Of a stretch of DNA of 64,000 nt, positions 52,879 to 62,211 are shown one piece after another (position 1 is the first letter of the stretch; each line of letters starts with the position of its first letter). Position numbers and translations under genes: made by a program. The DNA is from Bacillota bacterium. GTDB lineage: Bacteria; Bacillota; Clostridia; Lachnospirales; Lachnospiraceae. The stretch lies in assembly GCA_023386815.1 (NCBI GenBank), contig JAEWIZ010000022.1, positions 533,807-597,806 on the forward strand, read 5' to 3'. The notes below the pieces were generated by a model that was given only the letters and a program-made list of their open reading frames with translations, was not told the DNA's origin and searched no databases.

Positions 52879-53283
52879 TTATACTATAAATGCACTATTT
52901 CTCAAACCTATTTTATCCAGTTGTGATAAATTTATAATCGGTGAATTATGATCTCCGGTTGTTCTGTTTTCCACGATCAATACACTCGTATTTTTTGCCA
53001 GGGTATGGGTATGCCAAACTCCCTTTTTGATATTATAGATTTTGCACGGTTCCATGTGCCAGGCTTTAATTTCTCCGACCCCCTCGTAGTCACCCGCGGT
53101 AAAAAGGGTGCAATCCCCCTGTAACAGTACAAAAACCTCATCTGTCTCCATATGCTTTTGCATGGAAGTGATATTATCAATTTCTAGCTCTTCACAGTAG
53201 TTTAATACAGCTACCCTCCAATCCATATAATCAACAACCGGCCAATAACCAGCTTCCTGAAATTTGCTTATTTCAATGTCCAT
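52879..53283 (-). CDS. cupin-like small protein
   Basis: 134 residues with a cupin-like beta pattern: HMETDEVFVLLQGDCTLFTA (H..(x)E) and a second stretch KIYNIKKGVWHTHTL, LIVENR. The histidines and glutamate could hold a metal. It sits between the GH94 and kinase genes on the same strand, so it may process a sugar product (for example as an isomerase or mutarotase) or act as a local sensor. No signal peptide. Family assignment by pattern. Confidence 0.6.
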   Translation of the reverse strand: MDIEISKFQEAGYWPVVDYMDWRVAVLNYCEELEIDNITSMQKHMETDEVFVLLQGDCTLFTAGDYEGVGEIKAWHMEPCKIYNIKKGVWHTHTLAKNTSVLIVENRTTGDHNSPIINLSQLDKIGLRNSAFIV

Positions 53284-53332
53284 TTCTATCGCTCCTCTCC
53301 GAACAAATGCCTTCCCTTCTGATGATGAAGCA

Positions 53333-53367
53333 GCTTCCTTCCGTTACAGAAACTGCTTCCTTCCGTT
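53333..53367. repeat. two direct copies of GCTTCCTTCCGTT
   Basis: GCTTCCTTCCGTT occurs at 53333-53345 and 53355-53367, a 22-base period, between the cupin-like and GH94 genes. Non-coding; possibly a processing or binding signal. Confidence 0.6.
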
Positions 53368-53399
53368 TTCATGTTCAATGATTTATAATAGCAACCTTC

Positions 53400-56093
53400 T
53401 TACTCCCCCAGATAAAGGCGAATCTTATATATCTTGTCTGTGTCCAGGTCTTTTAATTTCGCTCTCTCCAGTATAAATCCATCCCTGACAGGAGTTAACT
53501 CCATATCCCCTTTTGCATTTACAATTCGATAGAAACCATAATCCAGCTTATGTTCGTTCACATATACAACATGAAAATGATACCCGGCAAAATCAAAGGT
53601 GATACCTGCAATCCCCTTTTCATCAAACTGTTCCGCCATAAGCTTTGGATAAAAACACAAATCTCCAAGTTTACCGCAAATACCGAACATTTGCTGCAAA
53701 ACCGTAAATAAAAGCCAGCTAGCTGCTCCGGTTAAATAATGATACCTGCCTCTTCCCTCACTGTCGAAATATTCCGGAATACCCGGGTAAATTCTGCTTT
53801 TCTCAAAATCAATACTATGACGATACAAAGTATTAATTACCTTAAATCCTTCTTTGACAAAACCTCTTGTATATAGGGCATTCGCATACATCACTGCCAT
53901 ATGGCAGAAAACCGCTCCATTCTCTTTATGACCGTAAGCAAATCCAAACATTCTTCCGAGATTCAAATCAATTTCCATAAAGTTTGTATTAAGACGATAT
54001 CCGCCGATTTCTTCGAAGTACAGATATCGATCTGCTGCCTTTGTTATTTCCCTGACCTGCTGTTCTGTGGCGATACCGGACATAATGGTAAACACTTGGC
54101 TGGTTAACATCATACGGACTCCCAGAACGTGGTTTCCCTCTACACGGCTTCCAGTGTTATCATAATATCCGTTAAACCAATGATGGTTTTGTCCGTCTCC
54201 GATCCACTCGGTGCTTTGGATATGATTTTTAATAAACTCTCCCATCGTTCTTAAGGTTTTGCTTAATACGGCGGTCGGTACCGATATGTATTCTCCGGAT
54301 ACCCGATGCTTCACCCGGTAGCAGTAGGCTCTCAAGAGAGCCTGCTTTCTCTGAGGTTCCCTATAGCTATCCTCTTTGCCAAGTAGCACCTCCAGCTCTG
54401 CCACAAGTTTGATGCTGTTAATTCCCTTCGCTAAAAGAACCTCCATCAAGTCTGCCAGTTGTTCAAGATTACTTCCATATAAAGCGCCAAAAGCTACACT
54501 TTCCCCTTTTTCTCTGGCCATATCAAGGGCATCATTCCAGTCACCACCACGCAATTTCATATGATTATGCTCTCCAACATCAAAGAAGGCGGTCATGTGC
54601 TGTATCAATAAGTGTTCCAAAACCGTACCGGTATACAGCCGATCATCGGTTGCCAGAACCCGGCTCCCCTGCTCCTCCTGCCATAAATCGTCCTTCTCTT
54701 CCCCACGTGCGGCCTGGCGATCTTTAAAATACCCTATCTCTTCCAATAGAATATCGGTATCACCACTTTGCTGAATATACAGATTGGTGGTTATAAAGGG
54801 CCAGGCTCCATGATCCATCCATACCCTTGTGATATTATTACGATCTGCAATAAACTCTCCCTGCTTCTGCCCAATAATGGTGGCGTTAGTGCCATCCATC
54901 CTCACTCCTTGAAAATTATCGAGAAGCATGCCTTTTACCTCTTCAGGTTCCATCATAAGCAGAGCGAGACAGTCCTGCCACAAGTCTCTCCAACCTCTTC
55001 CACCTTTTCCGTAATCATGATGCGGAAGAAAAGAACATCCGAACATTCTGCGAAGAATCGGCTGTATTGTAACCCATCGCATCCACCGGTTAAAGCATAG
55101 CTCACCGGTTTCAAGGGAAATGTTTAATTTCCTTTGCCAGTCATTTTGAGTATTATTTAGAATTAGGTTAAACCTTTCCTGATCCAGATATTTGTCCGCA
55201 TAATCTGTTAGTTCCTGCTTGTGTCTGCCAAAGGCGAGCACAACAAGATAGGTCATAGTTTCCTCCGGTTGTAACAACGTTTCTTCAAAGCCGATTCCCC
55301 CAAAGGCTTCCTGCCCATTGATCAGATCCCCCGGTTTATAAGAAATCAGGGAGCTGTCTTGCAGTGCTCTTGGGTTCTCATAGCTTCCCCCTTCTCCGAT
55401 AAAGGATTCTACTGTAGGATAAAATGTCGAAGGAACTATCTCTGCAGTTCCAGCAAAAACACCATACATATCCCGGTTTATTTTGTGTCCTCTTTCATCG
55501 AAGGTTAATGTCGGATTAACAATAACCCCATTTTTCACCACTTCGACTCTCTGTAGCAATGAGGTAACATGTCGGTGATCCCTGAGATTTTCCGCTGATC
55601 TACAATATAACGGTATTGCTGCTAAGGCTTCTATCGTGACCGCCTTTGTACCGAGGTTCGTAATTTCCACCTTCATAAGTTCAACTGAAGCCTCCCCCAT
55701 AGGAACAAAAGAAGTAATAACTGCTTTCAAGTTCCACTGACTTGAGGTTCTAGTAATCCGGTGCCACAAAAAGCCTGCTTCCAGCTGACTAGTCTCATTA
55801 TTTTCTGTAAATTTAGCCGCCTGCTGCCAAACGGATCGGCCTGTGGCAGACCAGATGTCCGAATGATTCAGCTTACACCAGAAATTCCGGCTGCTTTTAC
55901 TGTTATGTAGATCTTCACTGCTGACCGGAGCAAGTAAAAATGTATTCTGACCAGTTTTACAGTCTCCCGCAAGATCCGGTGCAATACTGCTCATAACACC
56001 AGCTTTATTTGCGAGTGGAAAATACAGATAATTATTAAAATCTGGTTGATCCAGCCAAAAGGTATCCCGATCTGTAAATTCATATTGATTCAT
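53400..56093 (-). CDS. GH94-type glycoside phosphorylase
   Basis: 897 residues without a signal peptide. Layout: N-terminal beta-sandwich (about 1-290), linker helices, (alpha/alpha)6 catalytic domain with GKGGRGWRDLWQD near 362-374 and GGDWNDALD at 516-524 (catalytic aspartate region), HYLTGAASW phosphate-binding segment near 800 and a C-terminal beta part. GH94 enzymes cleave beta-glucosides with phosphate to yield sugar-1-phosphate. Length is between cellobiose phosphorylase (about 800) and the 1,2-beta-oligoglucan phosphorylases (about 1100). Specificity is not readable; beta-1,2, beta-1,3 or beta-1,4 glucans are options. First gene of the second CUT1 locus. Confidence 0.82.
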   Translation of the reverse strand: MNQYEFTDRDTFWLDQPDFNNYLYFPLANKAGVMSSIAPDLAGDCKTGQNTFLLAPVSSEDLHNSKSSRNFWCKLNHSDIWSATGRSVWQQAAKFTENNETSQLEAGFLWHRITRTSSQWNLKAVITSFVPMGEASVELMKVEITNLGTKAVTIEALAAIPLYCRSAENLRDHRHVTSLLQRVEVVKNGVIVNPTLTFDERGHKINRDMYGVFAGTAEIVPSTFYPTVESFIGEGGSYENPRALQDSSLISYKPGDLINGQEAFGGIGFEETLLQPEETMTYLVVLAFGRHKQELTDYADKYLDQERFNLILNNTQNDWQRKLNISLETGELCFNRWMRWVTIQPILRRMFGCSFLPHHDYGKGGRGWRDLWQDCLALLMMEPEEVKGMLLDNFQGVRMDGTNATIIGQKQGEFIADRNNITRVWMDHGAWPFITTNLYIQQSGDTDILLEEIGYFKDRQAARGEEKDDLWQEEQGSRVLATDDRLYTGTVLEHLLIQHMTAFFDVGEHNHMKLRGGDWNDALDMAREKGESVAFGALYGSNLEQLADLMEVLLAKGINSIKLVAELEVLLGKEDSYREPQRKQALLRAYCYRVKHRVSGEYISVPTAVLSKTLRTMGEFIKNHIQSTEWIGDGQNHHWFNGYYDNTGSRVEGNHVLGVRMMLTSQVFTIMSGIATEQQVREITKAADRYLYFEEIGGYRLNTNFMEIDLNLGRMFGFAYGHKENGAVFCHMAVMYANALYTRGFVKEGFKVINTLYRHSIDFEKSRIYPGIPEYFDSEGRGRYHYLTGAASWLLFTVLQQMFGICGKLGDLCFYPKLMAEQFDEKGIAGITFDFAGYHFHVVYVNEHKLDYGFYRIVNAKGDMELTPVRDGFILERAKLKDLDTDKIYKIRLYLGE

Positions 56094-56292
56094 CGCTAAT
56101 CCCCTAACTTGTTGTTTTCCTGATTATAACAAATCCGGGTTTCCCAAAGAATTTAATATTTTTACTATCTGAGTCACATTTTTTACTACTTTCCTTCGAC
56201 CGAAAACAGGTCAGTATAAGGATTACTTAATGAAACGAAAATATTCCGTTAATGTTACAGCTTTTTTAATGCCATATTCCTTTTAATAGCAC

Positions 56293-56321
56293 TTGTATCA
56301 CTACAAATTTATGCATATAAT
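56293..56321 (+). promoter_or_regulatory. promoter of aroC
   Basis: TTGTAT at 56293 and TATAAT at 56316 with a 17-base spacer, about 50 bases before the aroC start. Confidence 0.75.
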
Positions 56322-56371
56322 GGGCATAATAACTAGATAAATAACTTCATAATATCAAGGAGATGACACGA

Positions 56372-57475
56372 ATGTCTGGATCAATATATGGAAATAGTTT
56401 TGTAATATCAACATGGGGAGAATCCCATGGAGAGGGAATTGGGGTTGTTGTGGATGGCTGCCCAGCAGGTCTTCCCCTTAACGAAGAGGTTATACAGGAA
56501 TATTTAGATCGGAGAAAGCCGGGTCAAACAAAATATTCAACCCCAAGAAAGGAATTGGATCGTCTTAAGATTCTTTCCGGAATCTTTGAAGGGCGTACCA
56601 CTGGAACGCCAATTTCCATGGCTGTATATAATGAGAACCACCGCCCTTATGATTATTCGGATATTGCAAAGTTTTACCGCCCTGGTCATGCTGACTATAC
56701 TTATGACCAAAAATATGGTTTCAGGGATTACCGTGGAGGCGGACGTTCTTCCGGACGCGAAACCACCGGAAGAGTAGCAGCAGGTGCGATTGCAGCTACC
56801 ATTTTAAAGGAACTTGGGATTTCAGTCTATACCTACACGAAGTCTATCGGCCCAATCTCCATTGACTATCAAAAATGTCAGAAGGAGTTAACAAGTATCA
56901 GTCCGTTAAACATGCCGGATATGGAAGCCACTGCAAGAGCAGAAGCCTATATTCAGGAACAGATGGATAACCATGATTCTGTTGGTGGTATTATTGAATG
57001 TATTGTGTCAGGAATGCCTACGGGAATTGGGCAGCCAGTATTTGATAAGCTGGATGCAGCGCTTGCAAAAGCTATTATGTCCATCGGTGCCATTAAAGGT
57101 GTAGAAATCGGTGACGGCTTTGCAGTAGCATCAAAAACAGGCTCACAGAACAATGATTCATTTTTTTATGATAGTAACAAGGAACTTACCAAACTTAGCA
57201 ATCATTCCGGCGGTATACTGGGAGGAATCAGTGATGGGACCGAGATAATCCTTCGTGCCGCGGTAAAACCTACGGCTTCCATTGCCAGGCCACAACGCAC
57301 TGTAAATAAGAATAACGAAAATATAGAGATCGAAATCCAAGGACGACATGACCCAATCATCGTGCCAAGGGCAGTTGTAGTGGTGGAATCCATGGTTGCC
57401 ATTACACTGGTAGATTATCTGTTTCAAGGAATGACCGCGAGAATGGATAAAATAAAGGAATTCTATAACAAGTAA
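56372..57475 (+). CDS. aroC: chorismate synthase
   Basis: About 367 residues. Converts 5-enolpyruvylshikimate-3-phosphate to chorismate using reduced FMN. Family signatures are GESHGEGIGVVVDGCPAG near the N-terminus, RPGHADYTYDQKYGFRDYRGGGRSSGRET near 105-133 and the conserved SGGILGGISDGTEIILR near 290. Start at 56372 (MSGSIYGN) is nine bases after AAGGAG; the earlier ATG at 56363 overlaps the ribosome site. Stands alone, away from other shikimate genes. Confidence 0.97.
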   Translation: MSGSIYGNSFVISTWGESHGEGIGVVVDGCPAGLPLNEEVIQEYLDRRKPGQTKYSTPRKELDRLKILSGIFEGRTTGTPISMAVYNENHRPYDYSDIAKFYRPGHADYTYDQKYGFRDYRGGGRSSGRETTGRVAAGAIAATILKELGISVYTYTKSIGPISIDYQKCQKELTSISPLNMPDMEATARAEAYIQEQMDNHDSVGGIIECIVSGMPTGIGQPVFDKLDAALAKAIMSIGAIKGVEIGDGFAVASKTGSQNNDSFFYDSNKELTKLSNHSGGILGGISDGTEIILRAAVKPTASIARPQRTVNKNNENIEIEIQGRHDPIIVPRAVVVVESMVAITLVDYLFQGMTARMDKIKEFYNK

Positions 57476-57496
57476 ACAATCTACAACAAAACTAAA

Positions 57497-57538
57497 AAGA
57501 GACAAGGCATGGTTTTTTTCTCCCACAACTTGTCTCTT
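57497..57538. terminator. bidirectional terminator after aroC
   Basis: AAGAGACAAG and CTTGTCTCTT form a 10-bp stem between convergent aroC and GNAT genes. Confidence 0.8.
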
Positions 57539-57570
57539 CTCTATTATTTTATTTACTGAGGAATAACAAT

Positions 57571-58116
57571 CTATTCATTAATTAATACATTCATTACTAT
57601 GACTGTATGTTCTTTATTGCCATAAGTACTTTTCACTCGATCTATTTCAAAATATCCCATTTCACGCCAAAACTGATATCCTCTATAATTCTCTTCCACC
57701 ACCCCGATTCTTAGCTTCCTGCCCTTTTCTTTAGAAACCCAGTTCATTATAAGTTCATGTATTTTTCTTCCCAGCCCATTTCCTCTTTCACTTGGGTCAA
57801 TCATCAATAATCCTATGATCCATTCACCAATCACTTTATAATCTTTAACAAGATCAATTACCGCAATTAAAACATCTTTCTCATTAAAAACACCGAAAAC
57901 ATATTTGTCCTTTAACTCTTTTCCAAGCGGTAAATCAAATAGAATATCGTTTCCTGCACACGCTTCAGGCGGTCTGCCTTCTGTTAACTCAGAAAAGTCT
58001 GAACATCTTTCGCATAGCGATTGTACTTCAATCACATTTTCTCCTGACAATCGTCTGATTTTATATTCTTTTTGCCCTATTATTATATTTCCTATTGTCA
58101 TACTTCCTATCATCAT
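57571..58116 (-). CDS. GNAT-family N-acetyltransferase
   Basis: About 181 residues with the acetyl-CoA loop IDPSERGNGLGRKIHELIMN near residue 109-128 and a C-terminal YQFWREMGY segment. Start at 58116 follows AGGAG by eight bases. Last gene of a three-gene run with a HAD phosphatase and a sugar acetyltransferase. Substrate unknown. Confidence 0.85.
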   Translation of the reverse strand: MMIGSMTIGNIIIGQKEYKIRRLSGENVIEVQSLCERCSDFSELTEGRPPEACAGNDILFDLPLGKELKDKYVFGVFNEKDVLIAVIDLVKDYKVIGEWIIGLLMIDPSERGNGLGRKIHELIMNWVSKEKGRKLRIGVVEENYRGYQFWREMGYFEIDRVKSTYGNKEHTVIVMNVLINE

Positions 58117-58150
58117 TAACACCTCTCCTATTTTCTATCATCAACATGGA

Positions 58151-58792
58151 TTACCGTTTTTCCCCATACAATGATTCGAAAAATTTCATTAGATTGGAAA
58201 TATGATAAAAAACAAAATACGGATTAGTTTCTTTCAGCTTTTCTACATCTGCACTTTCCGACCATGCAGCTGATAAACAAGTTACACCCATCTCCCTGCA
58301 AACCGTAATATCTGCTACTGCATCCCCTACATAATAAAATTCTTCTTTTTTTATATTGTATTTTTCTAGCAACTTTGAAATTGACTCAGCTTTATTATTC
58401 CGTGTTTCCAATCCTACCATAACATCACAAAAGCAATGATCTAATCCCAGCTTTTCTAATGAAATATCACAGCTTTTTTGTCCTTTTCCAGTAATCAGTG
58501 GAACTAAAATATTTCTCCCTTTCAAATGCTCGATGAGGTCACCGATCTGAGGAAAAGGCTCCCTACAACGATCATGCATTTTCTCATAATAAAAGTAAAA
58601 ATCTCGAAGAGCCGACTTCCAATCGTCCTTTGCAAGCGCTTTTACCATTCCGATTTCATTGAGCCCAAACGTTTGAATAATCTCATGATTCGTTAATTCG
58701 TAACCGGTATACGGTAGCATCGCTTTTTTAAAGGCTTCGATACACATTGGTATTGTATCAGCGATTGTTCCATCAAAATCGAAGGCTACCAT
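58151..58792 (-). CDS. HAD-superfamily phosphatase (phosphoglycolate phosphatase-like)
   Basis: About 213 residues: motif I DFDGTIADT at the N-terminus (nucleophile and acid aspartates), motif II LITGKGQ near 105, lysine in motif III, and motif IV GDAVADI near 170. Four-helix cap between. Probably removes phosphate from a sugar phosphate. Start at 58792 follows AAAGG; it leaves a one-base gap after the acetyltransferase gene. Confidence 0.88.
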   Translation of the reverse strand: MVAFDFDGTIADTIPMCIEAFKKAMLPYTGYELTNHEIIQTFGLNEIGMVKALAKDDWKSALRDFYFYYEKMHDRCREPFPQIGDLIEHLKGRNILVPLITGKGQKSCDISLEKLGLDHCFCDVMVGLETRNNKAESISKLLEKYNIKKEEFYYVGDAVADITVCREMGVTCLSAAWSESADVEKLKETNPYFVFYHISNLMKFFESLYGEKR

Positions 58793-58793
58793 T

Positions 58794-59402
58794 TTAATCA
58801 TCCTTTTGTTCTCCCTTCAATCTTCGAATTAATCGACATGGATTTCCGACTGCTACACAATGTTCTGGAATATCCTTAGTTACTACACTACCTGCTCCTA
58901 TCACACTACCCTTTCCAATATTGACCCCGGGTAAGATAATAACACCCCCTCCAATCCAACACCCATCACCGATTGTAACTGGCAGTGCATAAGTCTTACA
59001 AAAATATTCTCCGCTTTCAGGGTTCCAATCCGGAGTCAATCTTTCATTTAACTCCACCGGATGTGTTGCTGTATAGATTTGAACATTTGATGCAATTAGC
59101 ACATTATCTCCAAGCGTAATTTTGTTACAATCTACAAACGTACAATTCATATTAACCGATACATTGTTACCCAGAAAAATATTACACCCATAATCACAAA
59201 GAAATGGAGAAGCAACAGAAACATTCATACCGATACCACCTAACAGCTTCATTAAGACGCCTCTTTTTTCAGCCTTTTGGTCATAAGAAAGACCATTATA
59301 TTCAGCAAGTAATGCTCTTGCTTTCTTTTTATATTCCAGAAAAATATTATCGTGGCAATTGTAGTATTCTCCCCCTAAGCATTTATCAAGTTCTGTTTTC
59401 AT
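58794..59402 (-). CDS. maltose/galactoside O-acetyltransferase-like protein
   Basis: About 202 residues. The N-terminal Maa-type helix pair (CLGGEYYNCHDNIFLEYKKKARALLAEYN) leads into left-handed beta-helix hexapeptide repeats, catalytic His in YTATHPVE near 119 and IGDGCWIGGGVIILPGVNIG. Start at 59402 (MKTELDKCL) follows AAAGGGG; a start at 59450 would run into the palindrome upstream. First gene of the operon under probable RpiR control. Confidence 0.9.
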   Translation of the reverse strand: MKTELDKCLGGEYYNCHDNIFLEYKKKARALLAEYNGLSYDQKAEKRGVLMKLLGGIGMNVSVASPFLCDYGCNIFLGNNVSVNMNCTFVDCNKITLGDNVLIASNVQIYTATHPVELNERLTPDWNPESGEYFCKTYALPVTIGDGCWIGGGVIILPGVNIGKGSVIGAGSVVTKDIPEHCVAVGNPCRLIRRLKGEQKDD

Positions 59403-59443
59403 CCTGGATACCCCTTTCGCTGATCCTTTTGACAATAATATAT

Positions 59444-59480
59444 GAAACATCTTGTTACAATACTAGTAACACGATGTTTC
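59444..59480. promoter_or_regulatory. 15-bp near-perfect palindrome, probable RpiR operator
   Basis: GAAACATCTTGTTAC / GTAACACGATGTTTC (14 of 15 paired, seven-base centre) lies directly between the RpiR stop and the acetyltransferase start. No T-run follows, so an operator is more likely than a terminator. Confidence 0.65.
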
Positions 59481-59484
59481 AAAA

Positions 59485-60198
59485 TTATAATCTTCTTGCC
59501 AGTGTTTCTATCAGAAACAATACCGGTACTTGGGAGGTGGCATTGTACCCACCGTTAACACTACTCATTTCCATATTGTAAGAAATATTCCAGTCAGAAA
59601 TTTGTGCAATCGTAGAATTCGATTGATTCGTGATGCTTAAAATATTACATCGACAAGTTTTAAACCGATTTAGCAAATCCACCACTTCTTTTGTTTCACC
59701 TGTTACTGAAAGTGCGATGACTACTGTATTTTTGAGCATATCTTTTGTGATTGGATAGTAAGGATCTTCTAGCCCTATTGAAAATTTGCCCAAATTCGAA
59801 AAATATCTTGCTCCATATCTTGCTAGCGTTCCTGAAGAACCCTGGCCTACAAAAATCACTCTCTCTGCCCTTCTTATGAGTTCCGTTCCTTGCTCTATTT
59901 TCTGCTCAAAAGAATTCGTATTTGTCCTATGGAAGTAATGTAACAGCTCTGATAAATCATTTTGCGGAGGCATTTCCTGTATTTGATATAAATATGTATT
60001 AAGCGCCTTTTTAAAATCGTTATACCCATTATAATTCATCTTGTTGCAGAACCTAAGGATTGTCGATGTCGAAACATATACCTTGTCAGCCAATTCTCGA
60101 ATAGTCATATATGGAATTTTATCCCCATTGTCTACAATGAATTTATATAGTCTCACTTCTGTTTCGTTGAATTTTTGAATATCATCATAAGAAAACAT
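59485..60198 (-). CDS. RpiR/MurR-family regulator
   Basis: 237 residues. N-terminal helix-turn-helix (YMTIRELADKVYVSTSTILRFCNKMNYNGYNDFKKAL) and C-terminal SIS sugar-phosphate domain (RAERVIFVGQGSSGTLARYGARYFSNLG, VVIALSVTGETKEVVDLL). Senses a phosphosugar and controls the neighbouring operon or itself. The stop abuts the palindrome at 59444. Confidence 0.92.
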   Translation of the reverse strand: MFSYDDIQKFNETEVRLYKFIVDNGDKIPYMTIRELADKVYVSTSTILRFCNKMNYNGYNDFKKALNTYLYQIQEMPPQNDLSELLHYFHRTNTNSFEQKIEQGTELIRRAERVIFVGQGSSGTLARYGARYFSNLGKFSIGLEDPYYPITKDMLKNTVVIALSVTGETKEVVDLLNRFKTCRCNILSITNQSNSTIAQISDWNISYNMEMSSVNGGYNATSQVPVLFLIETLARRL

Positions 60199-60358
60199 AT
60201 GACCTTCCTTTACATAGATAGATTTTTTTGTGATTCTGTCTTTTTCAATGATCTAATTATAACAGGAATATTCTACCATATTTAATCTATTTCGGAAACA
60301 GCTTTCCTATTAAATCAACTCCTTATTGAATGTGATCTATAGTCATTATACTAAAAAA

Positions 60359-60384
60359 TCAGTGAATCCAAGTAAACTCACTGA
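60359..60384 (-). terminator. terminator-like hairpin
   Basis: TCAGTGA and TCACTGA form a 7-bp stem; TTTTTT follows on the minus strand, about 100 bases after the helical-protein gene at 60483. Confidence 0.6.
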
Positions 60385-60482
60385 CTTTCTATAACATAGA
60401 AAATTAATCAAAAATCATATGGCATCATAATACAAACAAGCTGTATTTCTTTCTTTAAAGAAGTTGATAAAATACTGATATT

Positions 60483-60914
60483 TTATAAATAGATAAGTAG
60501 CTTATTCATAAATTCCTGCTCTATTGTAACAAGCCTCTTTGCTAAATTCATACTTTCAATAGAAGCCGTCTTATATTTATTAATATATTTACTGACTGAT
60601 CTTATTCCCATATTACAACCATCTATCATTAAATCTGCAATTTTATGAGAATCCTCGTTCATCATTAGCTTAACTTCTGTACTAATCCATGAAAATGCTT
60701 TTGCCATTGGGTTTGGATCTTTTTCTTCTTCCTTTAGTTCATTCAGCATCTGATGACATTCATCCCCTAGTTTTATATGTTTCGCATTATACTCGTCTAT
60801 CAAACTCTTTAGCGCTTCATTGTCAGTGTATGGGAGAACCTGCTCCATACTATTGGTTGCTGATTTACATCCAGCATTACATTCCTTTAATAGTTTAACA
60901 GTATCATCATTCAT
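60483..60914 (-). CDS. four-helix hypothetical protein (DUF2383-like)
   Basis: 143 residues, almost wholly helical and acidic, with no membrane segment. The spacing of helices (KLLKECNAGCKSATNSMEQVLPYTD, EALKSLIDEYNAKHIKLGDECHQMLNELK, and a last long helix) resembles ferritin-like DUF2383/PA2169-type proteins, but iron ligands cannot be assigned. Monocistronic. Confidence 0.55.
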   Translation of the reverse strand: MNDDTVKLLKECNAGCKSATNSMEQVLPYTDNEALKSLIDEYNAKHIKLGDECHQMLNELKEEEKDPNPMAKAFSWISTEVKLMMNEDSHKIADLMIDGCNMGIRSVSKYINKYKTASIESMNLAKRLVTIEQEFMNKLLIYL

Positions 60915-60997
60915 AACATGATCCCTTTCTTATAACTTTTAATATTAATATGAGAAAAAACTAATTTTTTTATGCATATTTCTAACTATACAAAAAA

Positions 60998-61029
60998 CAG
61001 TAGGTTTGCTATTCATGGCTAACCTACTG
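60998..61029 (-). terminator. terminator of DUF4397 gene
   Basis: CAGTAGGTT and AACCTACTG form a 9-bp stem with TTTTTT on the minus strand. Confidence 0.85.
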
Positions 61030-61091
61030 CTTTAAAACATACCGCATTTTATAATGATAATTTAAACTATGGATTTTATTTGCTTTCTAAT

Positions 61092-61715
61092 CTATTTACC
61101 ATCCGCTAATAATAATGCTTCCAGTTCGGGTTCTTCTCCTGCAAGACCAATTGCATAAACTGTATAATATTTATTTGCAGCCAGAGTAACATCAGGCACC
61201 GTAAGAACCACATTGGAAGTTTCTGCTACTCTTACTTGTAGAGTATAATTCATTGGTTCAACATTAATATAAGGTGTAATGTGTTTGAACGAAACATCAC
61301 TGAAAATAACTGTTCCATCCGGCAAAGTTATGTCTACTGCGGGAGCATTTGGTGACAGATGTAAAAACCTTATCATTGCACTGCCTGGCTTTCTGGTTTC
61401 ATTAGCATCCGTAATAGCCAGTAAACCAATATCACTAAGAGGTCCAACAGCTGCTACCGTTAATATAGCATTTTTGTTAACTGTTAGCATATTCGACAAA
61501 ACAGCAGAATTTTTAGTTCCTGCAACATATAGAGATATTTCATAGGTTCCTTCCGGTATAGATAAATAATCTGTATATTCTCCATATGCAAGATTATTTA
61601 AGATAAGCTTATCATCAGCATATATATCGACGTTTGGGGCATCAGGTATCGTATGAATAATACGCACGTAACCCATTGACAATTCTCTTTGGCTATTTGT
61701 GGAATTGTTATACAT
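61092..61715 (-). CDS. DUF4397 protein with internal duplication
   Basis: 207 residues of two homologous beta domains: VRIIHTIPDAPNVDIYADDK (near 16) matches IRFLHLSPNAPAVDITLPDG (near 112), each followed by a VAAVG or VYAIG end. DUF4397 occurs in surface and spore-associated proteins. No signal peptide here, so it is either cytoplasmic or a mother-cell protein. RBS GAGAGG. Single-gene unit with its own terminator. Confidence 0.85.
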   Translation of the reverse strand: MYNNSTNSQRELSMGYVRIIHTIPDAPNVDIYADDKLILNNLAYGEYTDYLSIPEGTYEISLYVAGTKNSAVLSNMLTVNKNAILTVAAVGPLSDIGLLAITDANETRKPGSAMIRFLHLSPNAPAVDITLPDGTVIFSDVSFKHITPYINVEPMNYTLQVRVAETSNVVLTVPDVTLAANKYYTVYAIGLAGEEPELEALLLADGK

Positions 61716-61786
61716 GCTTGCCTCTCTAGAATTAAATACGGTATAGTATATGCTTAAAAATATCTAAGTGTGATATTGATCGTTTA

Positions 61787-62194
61787 TCATTGCTGCGATT
61801 GAAGCAGCTCCATCAATTTTCTTATCTTCGTATCTATGATTGCTATTACTTCTTTAAACTCTTCGTCATCCTTTCCAGTCGGATCCTCAAGCCCCCAATC
61901 TTCTCTATGCTTACATGGAAGATACGGGCATTCCACATTGCAGCCCATTGTAATAACAATATCGATCGGAGGAATCTCAGCAAGCAACTTTGAATGCTGT
62001 GTTTTCTCCATATCTATCCCATAAAGTTCTTTCATTAATCGTACCGCATCCTGATTTATTTGAGGTTTCGTTTCCGTACCCGCAGAATAACTCTCAAATA
62101 CTTCAGAAGCATAATACTTACCAAGAGCCTCAGCTATTTGGCTACGACAGGAATTATGAACACATATAAATGCTACTTTAGGTTTATTTTTCAT
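61787..62194 (-). CDS. arsC: thioredoxin-coupled arsenate reductase
   Basis: 135 residues of the low-molecular-weight phosphatase fold. P-loop CVHNSCRS (CX5R, Cys11), the redox pair in MGCNVECPYLPC near residues 83-92, and the DP acid in LEDPTGKDDEEF. Reduces arsenate to arsenite, which Acr3 exports. 17 bases after acr3. Confidence 0.95.
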   Translation of the reverse strand: MKNKPKVAFICVHNSCRSQIAEALGKYYASEVFESYSAGTETKPQINQDAVRLMKELYGIDMEKTQHSKLLAEIPPIDIVITMGCNVECPYLPCKHREDWGLEDPTGKDDEEFKEVIAIIDTKIRKLMELLQSQQ

Positions 62195-62211
62195 TTATTC
62201 TACCTCTTTAT

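Noticed and set aside
56094..56371. T-box or other riboswitch before aroC
   Set aside because: An ordinary promoter is found and no T-box antiterminator sequence or terminator stands before the start codon.
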